A stretch of 64,000 nt of DNA from JAAYUD01 sp963676865. GTDB taxonomy: Bacteria > Bacteroidota > Bacteroidia > Bacteroidales > Bacteroidaceae. The number at the start of each line of letters is the position of its first letter. Within the stretch, counting starts at the first letter, position 1. The notes beneath the pieces are model-generated. The model was not told where the DNA came from. It saw only the letters and a list, made by a program, of their open reading frames with translations, and made no database searches. The DNA lies in contig CAXXSS010000004.1 in the NCBI GenBank assembly GCA_963676865.2, positions 124,001-188,000 on the forward strand, read 5' to 3'. Below, piece by piece: positions 27,394 to 34,560 of this stretch. Made by a program: the position numbers and the translations under genes.

Positions 27394-27945
27394 TTATTTG
27401 GAGTTTTTGATGGTTCTATTGAAAATGCGAATAATGTTCTTTCTATTTTTTACCGTTTCAGGTAGAAATTTGAGCTTCCCTTTGACGAGCATTGAGGGTA
27501 CCAACTTTACATCTTGCCATAGACGCATGGTGCGAAGTTTGAATTCGGCGATCAGATTGATCTCATTCAACTTACCGGTATAACGTATGCTATTCAAAAA
27601 AGACTTGTGAAAAGACAATATTGATTTTGCCTTAGGCGAGACACATTTTCTTTTAATAGACTCGGCCCTTAGATAATCCATTAGTCGGGGAATATCCACT
27701 TCTTTAGGACATCTGCCGATACAATTTTCGCAGTTCAAACACAACCATATCGTGTTGGACTGTAGTACTTTATTATAATTTACTTCTTTATTCGTTTGTA
27801 ACAATCGAATGAGATACGATGAAGGAAATTCCATGTCGTCGGCAAGTACACAGCCTGCAGTGCATTTGCCACATTGATAACACAAATCGACATCGACTTC
27901 GGTCGCCTGTTGAATACGAGAAGTAATTGCATGATTCGTTGTCAT
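27394..27945 (-). CDS. hdrC: HdrC: 4Fe-4S heterodisulfide reductase subunit C
   Basis: A 183-residue protein with two 4Fe-4S motifs, CYQCGKCTAGCVLA near residue 22 and CLNCENCIGRCPKEVDIP near 69, in the spacing typical of HdrC. It wires HdrA to HdrB. It is the first gene of the seven-gene operon, with a -7-like element about 80 bases upstream. Confidence 0.92.
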   Translation of the reverse strand: MTTNHAITSRIQQATEVDVDLCYQCGKCTAGCVLADDMEFPSSYLIRLLQTNKEVNYNKVLQSNTIWLCLNCENCIGRCPKEVDIPRLMDYLRAESIKRKCVSPKAKSILSFHKSFLNSIRYTGKLNEINLIAEFKLRTMRLWQDVKLVPSMLVKGKLKFLPETVKNRKNIIRIFNRTIKNSK

Positions 27946-28026
27946 ATATTATAGTTAAATAGATTTCATGGTATACTTTAATCAGTTGAGCAAGTCCCAT
28001 TATTATATGGAAATGTTATTCTGGCA

Positions 28027-28034
28027 CAAATATA
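28027..28034 (-). promoter_or_regulatory. -7 element of the hdrCBA-flxDCBA operon
   Basis: Read on the minus strand as TATATTTG (TAnnTTTG), about 80 bases before the hdrC ATG, leaving a fairly long leader. No TTTG is seen at the normal -33 distance. Confidence 0.4.
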
Positions 28035-28087
28035 ATTCTTTTATTTATAATAAATAGAGAAAAATAATTAAATAATCTCATTTGCTC

Positions 28088-28106
28088 ATAGCGCTTTGAG
28101 CGCTAT
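28088..28106. promoter_or_regulatory. Perfect hairpin upstream of hdrC
   Basis: ATAGCGCT, TTG, AGCGCTAT is a complete dyad about 55 bases upstream of the predicted -7 element. It could be an operator for a redox regulator or a leftover of a longer repeat; there is no T-run, so a terminator is unlikely. Confidence 0.35.
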
Positions 28107-28299
28107 CTATTGGTCTGAAAGGGCTTTGAGGCTTCTATGTCTATCGGTATGAACAGACGATAAATATCTTTTTGCTTAGAATCAATAAATCTCGTGATCG
28201 TCTTTAAAAGGGCGAAATCTATGAAACATACTGATGAAAATTGGTTCACATCAGAAAGATTTTATGTTTTGTTCTGAGAAGAATGTCGTTCCACATATG

Positions 28300-29618
28300 C
28301 AGGGCTGACGCATTAAGAATTCAGTTTGTTTATTTCCCATTATATATTATTAACTTAATGTATTGATATATAGTTTATTATATGTGCATATATGTCCTTA
28401 TTATTTACTATATTTGTATAACTTTTTACATTAAACAAATAAACGATATGGACTTAGTAACGATATTAAGAGAAGTAGAAGACCCCAGAAGGGATCATTT
28501 AAAGGAGCACAGTTTGGGGTGTATTTTTTATATTACAATGGCCGCGGTAGTTTGCGGTGCTGAAAGCTGGTATGAAGTAGCGGAATTCGGCAAAATGAAA
28601 GAGCCCTTTCTCCGTTCCCGTATAAAGGGCTTTAAAGGTGTTCCTTCCCATGATACCTTTAACCGAGTTTTCTCCATTCTTGATCCAAAGGAACTTGAAC
28701 GTGGTTTCAGGATGTGGATTCATGAGATATGTGGAAAATATAGTGGTATAGTTGCAATAGACGGGAAGGAAATATGTGGTGCAAGAGTGGAAAAGAAAGA
28801 CGGCAGTTTTGAGCCTTTACGTATGGTCAGTGCATGGGCTGCATCCAATGGCGTTACACTTGGGCAGGAGAAGGTGGGCAAGAAGAGCAATGAAATAACA
28901 GCCATTCCGAAACTGATAAAGGCTTTAGATTTGTCGGGATGTGTAGTGACCATAGACGCCATGGGTTGTCAGCATGAAATAGTTGAAACGATCATAAAAA
29001 ACAAGGCGGACTTTGTCATCTGTGTGAAAGACAACCAGAAGAAATTGCATAATGAGATAAAAAGCTACTTCACAGGTATCGACTTTAATGGGAATAAGAT
29101 CAATGGACACGGGCATATACCACCAACCAGGTACCAGGCTTCATACACAGAGGAATGCGGTCATGGACGGAAGGAAAGGAGATATTGCCAAGTATATAAC
29201 AATGGGATGACAGGTGAAATTTTAGGGTGGGAAGGTGTCCGCTCCGTCGTTTGTCAGACAAAGATTACGACTCAGCTGAAAAGCAAGAAAACGGTAGAGG
29301 AAAAACATTATTATATAACATCCCTACCTTTGGATTCGGACAGAATCATGCAGGCTATAAGGACGCATTGGAGCATAGAGAACAATCTGCATTGGCAGTT
29401 GGACGTAACCTTTAACGAAGACGATACCAGAAAAAGAAAGAATGCGGCGCAGAATTTCTCCCTCATCAGCAAGATCGCACTCGCCCAAATAAAAAACAGC
29501 CAAAGAAAGGGGAGCTTCAAAATGAAAAGAAAACTTGCAGGATGGGATGAAAATTACATGATAGAACTATTGGATTCTAGTTGGATGCAAAATCTAAATT
29601 CTTAATGCGTCAGCCCTG
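28300..29618 (+). mobile_element. ISAs1-family insertion sequence, complete
   Basis: A 1319-bp element bounded by 22-bp perfect terminal inverted repeats (28300-28321 and 29597-29618, starting CAGGGCTGACGCATTAAG). A 9-bp target duplication CCACATATG stands at 28291-28299 and 29619-29627. It carries one transposase gene whose stop codon lies inside the right repeat. Perfect ends and target copy suggest a recent insertion. Confidence 0.95.
28448..29605 (+). CDS. ISAs1-family transposase
   Basis: A 385-residue DDE transposase. It begins with the associated N-terminal domain (LREVEDPRRDHLKEHSLG) and carries catalytic-region motifs VAIDGKEICGA near residue 100, VTIDAMGCQ near 170 and HWSIENNLHWQLDVTFNED near 306, all typical of ISAs1 transposases. 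The frame is open further upstream to 28382, but ATG 28448 matches the usual start. No frameshift is seen, so it is probably active. Confidence 0.94.
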   Translation: MDLVTILREVEDPRRDHLKEHSLGCIFYITMAAVVCGAESWYEVAEFGKMKEPFLRSRIKGFKGVPSHDTFNRVFSILDPKELERGFRMWIHEICGKYSGIVAIDGKEICGARVEKKDGSFEPLRMVSAWAASNGVTLGQEKVGKKSNEITAIPKLIKALDLSGCVVTIDAMGCQHEIVETIIKNKADFVICVKDNQKKLHNEIKSYFTGIDFNGNKINGHGHIPPTRYQASYTEECGHGRKERRYCQVYNNGMTGEILGWEGVRSVVCQTKITTQLKSKKTVEEKHYYITSLPLDSDRIMQAIRTHWSIENNLHWQLDVTFNEDDTRKRKNAAQNFSLISKIALAQIKNSQRKGSFKMKRKLAGWDENYMIELLDSSWMQNLNS

Positions 29619-30179
29619 CCACATATGTGATTCGATCAACTCACATATATGGAACGATCGACTCACATATGTGAGTTGATCGAATCACATATGTGGAACG
29701 ACAAAGCCTTAATGAGCCAACAGAAATGCCTTAAATACGACAATCTTGATTCAATAAGATGTGTACAAAATACCTTCTCGCGGAGAAAAAGAACTGGACC
29801 ATTTCCACGTATGGGCGGTAAGTAAGGGAGTTTCTATACGGTACACACACCACAGAACCGAGTCATGACTTAATCAATTGATATACGACGTGGCCGATCC
29901 GTATTTCATAACACTCTAACAATAAGTAAGATAATACCTTTTTGAGGTCCCATAAACAAGCCGTGTCTATATATATTGCTCATAGCCAATAAGATAAGGT
30001 GACGGGAAGAGTTTTAAAACTTTTTTTTGCGAAACATTAGTCTGAATAATTCATGTTTTTGTGTAGTCTAAATGAATATTATTTAGGTCAATCATCACAA
30101 ATATTTTATTGGTATATATACTGATTATTAATATAAAAATTCTATTTTTGTAAGCAATAACAGATAAATTCGTATAAAT
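29619..30179. other. Spacer between ISAs1 and the aldo/keto reductase
   Basis: 561 bases. The first 84 belong to repeat array C (to 29702). The rest has no convincing gene; a -7-like TATTTTTG at 30143-30150 lies before the next gene. Confidence 0.5.
30143..30150 (+). promoter_or_regulatory. -7 element before the aldo/keto reductase
   Basis: TATTTTTG fits TAnnTTTG, 29 bases before the ATG at 30180; no -33 TTTG at the expected distance. Confidence 0.4.
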
Positions 30180-31583
30180 ATGTCTAAAAGGAAGATGATT
30201 GATCGTAGGATATTTTTGAAAAAGCTTGGCTTGGGAGCCTTAACTACAGCTGCAACTCTTTCGGCTGCCGGTTCATTACTCAGCTTCACGACTATGGATG
30301 AAGAGGATAAATTGAATGGTGGAAATGTACGGTCTGTCGGTGATAAGACAGGAAGTATAACCTATCGTATAAATCGCCATACCGGTGATAAAGTATCTCT
30401 CTTGGGATATGGTTGTATGCGCTGGCCCACTAAACAGGGTACAGATCAAATAGATCAGGAAAAGGTCAATCAGCTTGTTGATTATGCGATGGTGCATGGA
30501 GTGAATTATTATGATACGGCTCCCGCTTATGGCAACGGATCTTCGGAGACAGCGCTGGGCATAGCTATTCATAAATATCCGCGCGATAAATATTGTATTG
30601 CCACGAAGATGTCCAACTTTGCGCCTCAAGACCAGAGTAAAGAGGCTTCTTTAGCCATGTATAACGCATCCAAAAAGAGATTGCAGATAGATTATATAGA
30701 TTATTATCTGTTGCATGCTATTGGTATGGGAGGTATGGATAGTTTCAGAGCGCGCTTTATTAATAATGGTATGCTGGATTTTTTGTTGAATGAACGAAAA
30801 GAAGGACGTATCCGCAATCTTGGCTTTTCGTATCATGGTGATGTAGAAGTCTTCGATTATCTGCTGAAGCAGGATATTAAATGGGATTTTGTTCAGATAG
30901 AACTCAATTATGTGGACTGGAAGTATGCCAAGCAGATGAATCCCCGCAATACTGATGCTGAATATTTGTACAATGAACTTGAGAAAAAAGGTATTCAAGC
31001 AATTATTATGGAGCCGTTGCTCGGAGGTAGATTGGCTAAGATCAATGAGCATTTGGCAGGTAAGTTGAAAGCGCAACGTCCAAATGACAGCATTGCTTCT
31101 TGGGCATTCCGGTATGCCGGTTCGTTACCTAGTGTATTGACGGTTTTGAGCGGAATGACTTATATGGAACATTTGCAAGATAACCTGCACATTTATTCTC
31201 CTCTTGATCCATGTACATCGTCCGAACTATCATTGCTTGAAAACGTTGCAAAAATATATAGTGGTTATCCTATGATACCGTGTACCGGTTGTCATTATTG
31301 TATGCCATGTCCTTTTGGGTTGGATATTCCTGCCAATTTTGCATATTATAATAAATGTGTCAATGACGGGACTTTACCTACAGATTCGCTATCACCAGAC
31401 TATAAACGTCAAGTGCAGGTCTTCCTAGATGGTTATAATCGGAGTGTACCTGAAAAAAAGCAAGCTCTAAATTGTGCCGAATGTGGTAATTGTTTATCTC
31501 ATTGTCCGCAACACATACAGATACCTACGCAAATGAAGAGACTTTCGAATATGATGGAAGAAATGAAGAAAGTATTAGTCTGA
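30180..31583 (+). CDS. Tat-exported aldo/keto reductase with C-terminal 4Fe-4S domain
   Basis: A 467-residue protein. The N-terminus has a twin-arginine signal (DRRIFLKKLGLGAL plus a hydrophobic stretch), pointing to export of a folded, cofactor-loaded enzyme. The aldo/keto reductase barrel follows (about residues 60-360) with DTAPAYGNGSSE (Asp/Tyr), CIATKMSNF (Lys) and LLHAIG (His). Two ferredoxin motifs lie at the end: CTGCHYCMPCPFGLDIP near 374 and CAECGNCLSHCPQHIQIP near 436. This AKR-ferredoxin combination is common in Bacteroidales; its substrate is unknown. Confidence 0.9.
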   Translation: MSKRKMIDRRIFLKKLGLGALTTAATLSAAGSLLSFTTMDEEDKLNGGNVRSVGDKTGSITYRINRHTGDKVSLLGYGCMRWPTKQGTDQIDQEKVNQLVDYAMVHGVNYYDTAPAYGNGSSETALGIAIHKYPRDKYCIATKMSNFAPQDQSKEASLAMYNASKKRLQIDYIDYYLLHAIGMGGMDSFRARFINNGMLDFLLNERKEGRIRNLGFSYHGDVEVFDYLLKQDIKWDFVQIELNYVDWKYAKQMNPRNTDAEYLYNELEKKGIQAIIMEPLLGGRLAKINEHLAGKLKAQRPNDSIASWAFRYAGSLPSVLTVLSGMTYMEHLQDNLHIYSPLDPCTSSELSLLENVAKIYSGYPMIPCTGCHYCMPCPFGLDIPANFAYYNKCVNDGTLPTDSLSPDYKRQVQVFLDGYNRSVPEKKQALNCAECGNCLSHCPQHIQIPTQMKRLSNMMEEMKKVLV

Positions 31584-31603
31584 TGTTAACAGATACTCAA
31601 ATA

Positions 31604-31648
31604 AACAATAATCGGCTGCCTCGTTTTACTAAGCAGCCGATTATTGTT
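31604..31648. terminator. Bidirectional terminator between the AKR and DoxX genes
   Basis: A 16-bp perfect stem (31604-31619 AACAATAATCGGCTGC with its complement at 31633-31648) with a 13-base loop, between two convergent genes. A-rich and T-rich flanks serve both directions. Confidence 0.88.
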
Positions 31649-31660
31649 TTAATATGTTCC

Positions 31661-32065
31661 TTATCTCTTGGAAAAGTATTTGGCTAAGAGTGTGTCCAAT
31701 GCATATTTTCCCGGTCCCGCTATATAAACGATTATAAAGGAAATGAGATAAATCAAAGCTAATTCGTCTCTACTTACATAATAAGCTACAATCATCGTAA
31801 ATATGGTGGGGATAGTAGATAGACGGAATAGAAAGCCGAAGACAAATGCTAATGAACAGAAAAGCTCTCCGAAAATAGCCATAGACAATGATAAGCTTAT
31901 CCCGATGCCTAGTGGATCTGGAAATTGAGTGGACAAGGTGCCGAAATGTAGCATCTTGGTAAGTCCATGATATGCTAAAAATAGACCAAAGAGCATGCGT
32001 AGTACGAGTAGTACTGCCGATAATTTTTTATTATCTTGAATACCGGGGAATAAAAATTTTATCAT
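31661..32065 (-). CDS. DoxX-family membrane protein
   Basis: A 134-residue protein with four predicted membrane spans. The pattern LRMLFGLFLAYHGLTKMLHFG near residue 22 and GELFCSLAFVFGFLFRLSTIP near 65 is that of DoxX/DoxD-like proteins, small quinone- or thiol-linked membrane proteins of uncertain role. It is a single-gene unit. Confidence 0.85.
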   Translation of the reverse strand: MIKFLFPGIQDNKKLSAVLLVLRMLFGLFLAYHGLTKMLHFGTLSTQFPDPLGIGISLSLSMAIFGELFCSLAFVFGFLFRLSTIPTIFTMIVAYYVSRDELALIYLISFIIVYIAGPGKYALDTLLAKYFSKR

Positions 32066-32283
32066 AATCTTTCTTTTTAATTGGTTAATAACACTTGGTA
32101 GCTGTTGGCTGCCTTTTTATTTGATCTCCATATCATAACATCTGCTTGGCTTTTGCCTATGATATAAAGATAAAGGGTGGATTACCTTTTCTGGTTTCAA
32201 ATATAATTTATATATCGGGTATTAGCAAATAAATTTCGATATTTGTATTGTGCTCTATTCTTTTTTAGTTGAGTGTTGACAAG

Positions 32284-34107
32284 TTATTGTTTTGAATAGA
32301 GCTTTGAAATAAGATCGCTTCTTCCTATTCTTCGAAGTTCACGTATGATTTTTTGGCGCTCTTCCGGTTTATACCAAAAGAAGAACATGCGTTGTGCCAA
32401 TTTTTGTTGTGCGGTGCGGGCACTGAATACGGGTTCGAGTGTGTAGGGATGAAATCCTGTGTACCACATTTCAGTGGCGACTGTCATAGGGGTAGGAGTG
32501 AAGTCTTGCACTTGTTCCAGATGGAAGAAGAGGCGTTTGGTAATAATAGCAAGCTCGGCCATGTCTTCTTCTTCGCATCCCGGGTGACTGGATATGAAAT
32601 AAGGAATGAGTTGTTGGTGCATGTTCAGGCGCTTGTTTTCGCGATCAAAGATTTCTTTGAACTGTATGAATTGTTCAAAAGAAGGTTTTCGCATTAATGA
32701 CAATACTCGATTGCTCGTATGTTCGGGAGCCACTTTAAGTCTGCCGCTTATATGTTTCTCTATCAGCTCTCGGGTATATTGTTGAGTTGATTTATCCGTC
32801 TCAACATCACCCGTACGATGCAGTAACAGATCATATCTGATGCCGCTTCCTATATAGAAGTGACGAATGTAAGGTAGCGCATCTACTGTATGATAGATAT
32901 CTATAAGCGGGCGGTGGTCCGTATTTAAATTGGGACATATTTGCGGGTTGATGCACGATGGACGTTTGCACTTTTTGCAAATATCTTTGTTTTTTCCTCC
33001 CATCTTATACATATTGGCAGATGGACCTCCCAGATCGCTTAGATTACCTTTGAAATCGGGTAGTTGAGAGATATGTTTTATTTCGCGCAGAATACTTTCT
33101 TTACCTCTATTTACAATGAACTTGCCTTGATGGGCAGAAATCGTACAAAAGGCACAACCTCCGAAACATCCTCGATGAATGTTTACAGAGAATTTTATCA
33201 TGTCGTAAGCGGGTATTCTTTTTCCTTTGTATTTAGGGTGAGGAAGAAAAGTATATGGCAGATCAAATGAATGATCCAGCTCTTGAGTCGTCATAGGCGG
33301 ATATGGAGGATTGACAACAACGACGTCTTTACCTATTCGTTGCGTAATACGGTCTGCTGCATAGCGGTTGCTTTCTTCTTCTATATGACGAAAATTGGCA
33401 GCTTCTTTCTTCTTATCCTTTGAACACTCTTCGTGAGAATAGAGGACAATGTCGTTTTCGTTTTGTCTAAACTCTTCTGCATTTATCAAATAGGCTGTTT
33501 GTGGAATGTCGTGAGGTATTCCATTCTCTGGGTGTTTGTCCATTTGTTGTGCCAATTCAACAATCGGTTTTTCTCCCATACCATAGATAAGTAGATCGGC
33601 ACCGCTTTCGCAGAGTACCGATTTGCGCAGTGCATCTTGCCAATAATCGTAATGAGTAAGGCGGCGCATGCTGGCTTCTATTCCTCCCAATACGACGGGA
33701 ACGTCGGGAAAAAGCTTTTTTAGAATAGTGGTATATACTACCGATGGGTATTCGGGGCGCATGTCTGGTCGACCATCGGGGGTATAAGCATCCTCACTGC
33801 GCAATCTTTTATTGGCAGTATACTTATTGACCATTGAGTCCATACATCCGGCACTGATTCCGAAGAACAAACGTGGTTTACCAAGCTTGTTAAAGTCGCG
33901 CAGATCATCGCGCCAATTAGGTTGGGGCACAATCGCGACTTTTAGACCTTCTGCTTCAAGTATGCGTCCAATAACTGCTCCACCGAATGAGGGGTGATCT
34001 ACATAGGCGTCACCGCTAAAAAGTATAACATCCGGTTGGCTCCATCCTCTTAATTCTATTTCTTTTTTTGTTGTAGGAAGCCAATCTGTCAGTAGTTTGT
34101 CGCTCAT
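32284..34107 (-). CDS. ygiQ: YgiQ-family radical SAM protein
   Basis: A 607-residue protein. The N-terminal YgiQ domain (LTDWLPTTKKEIELRGW, FSGDAYVDHPSFGGAVIG) is followed by a radical SAM core with the cysteine motif CFGGCAFC near residue 320 that binds the 4Fe-4S cluster and S-adenosylmethionine, and a C-terminal DUF3362-like region rich in cysteines (CKKCKRPSC). The reaction is unknown. ATG 34107 is chosen over 34140 because known members begin at MSDKLLTDW and it lies one base after the preceding stop. Confidence 0.92.
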   Translation of the reverse strand: MSDKLLTDWLPTTKKEIELRGWSQPDVILFSGDAYVDHPSFGGAVIGRILEAEGLKVAIVPQPNWRDDLRDFNKLGKPRLFFGISAGCMDSMVNKYTANKRLRSEDAYTPDGRPDMRPEYPSVVYTTILKKLFPDVPVVLGGIEASMRRLTHYDYWQDALRKSVLCESGADLLIYGMGEKPIVELAQQMDKHPENGIPHDIPQTAYLINAEEFRQNENDIVLYSHEECSKDKKKEAANFRHIEEESNRYAADRITQRIGKDVVVVNPPYPPMTTQELDHSFDLPYTFLPHPKYKGKRIPAYDMIKFSVNIHRGCFGGCAFCTISAHQGKFIVNRGKESILREIKHISQLPDFKGNLSDLGGPSANMYKMGGKNKDICKKCKRPSCINPQICPNLNTDHRPLIDIYHTVDALPYIRHFYIGSGIRYDLLLHRTGDVETDKSTQQYTRELIEKHISGRLKVAPEHTSNRVLSLMRKPSFEQFIQFKEIFDRENKRLNMHQQLIPYFISSHPGCEEEDMAELAIITKRLFFHLEQVQDFTPTPMTVATEMWYTGFHPYTLEPVFSARTAQQKLAQRMFFFWYKPEERQKIIRELRRIGRSDLISKLYSKQ

Positions 34108-34108
34108 T

Positions 34109-34447
34109 TTAGAATGGATTGGAACAGCAGTCGTATACATCGATAGCGTCGGATTTTTGTTCCACCCAAGCTAAATATAGTTTTATTAATTCATTTAATC
34201 CGAAAGCCTTCATATTCTTGTTGTATATCACGTCGATGCAAAGGTCCAACAAGTCTTTGCAGTTTTCTGTATCCGCAGCGATGATAGAACGGATATTGAG
34301 TTTCAATTTATCGAGAACGGATTCGTCCACGATACCGTTGCTATCTATCAGATACCGGAAGAGGGCATACTTTTCGATAGTCTTTAGGTTCTCGTCCGAT
34401 ATTTCAATGGAGCGAGTGCCGCTTAAATTTGATATTATATTGTACAT
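34109..34447 (-). CDS. Conserved-looking hypothetical protein, co-transcribed with ygiQ
   Basis: A 112-residue acidic, mainly helical protein with no signal peptide or membrane span. It ends one base before the ygiQ start, so the two are almost certainly one transcript. I do not recognise the family. A CC pair near the C-terminus (YDCCSNPF) is the only distinctive feature. Function unknown. Confidence 0.7.
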   Translation of the reverse strand: MYNIISNLSGTRSIEISDENLKTIEKYALFRYLIDSNGIVDESVLDKLKLNIRSIIAADTENCKDLLDLCIDVIYNKNMKAFGLNELIKLYLAWVEQKSDAIDVYDCCSNPF

Positions 34448-34560
34448 CGTTTTATTTTATTTAAAGCAAAGATAGAATTAAATTCGAATATTGTTCTGCT
34501 TTTGTCGAAAAAATATATTTTTTTTGGAAAAATTCTGCTTCTATACTATTGCTTTTGTTT

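Larger units (their letters stand above)
27946..28299. other. Upstream region of the hdr-flx operon
   Basis: 354 bases before the ISAs1 element. On the minus strand TATATTTG (28027-28034) fits a -7 element for hdrC. A perfect 8-bp hairpin with a three-base loop lies at 28088-28106. The right edge (28287-28299) is the first part of repeat array C. No gene was recognised. Confidence 0.5.
28287..29702. repeat. 22-bp-period palindromic array C, split by ISAs1
   Basis: If the element (28300-29618) and one 9-bp target copy are removed, four 22-base units line up: unit 1 at 28287-28299 plus 29628-29636, unit 2 at 29637-29658, unit 3 at 29659-29680, unit 4 at 29681-29702. The core CACATATGTG is perfect in units 1, 3 and 4 and altered in unit 2. 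Flanking five-base words are CGTTC, CAACT, CGACT and CGAAT on the left, and ATTCG, GAACG, AGTTG and GAACG on the right, most of them inverted copies of left words. The rebuilt site is a hyphenated palindrome with arms of about 39 bases. Confidence 0.87.

Noticed and set aside
21404..27945. Archaeal (methanogen) origin or contamination because of hdrABC
   Set aside because: The Flx subunits and the gene set match bacterial FlxABCD-HdrABC operons, and the flanking genes are Bacteroidetes-type. No base-composition break is obvious.
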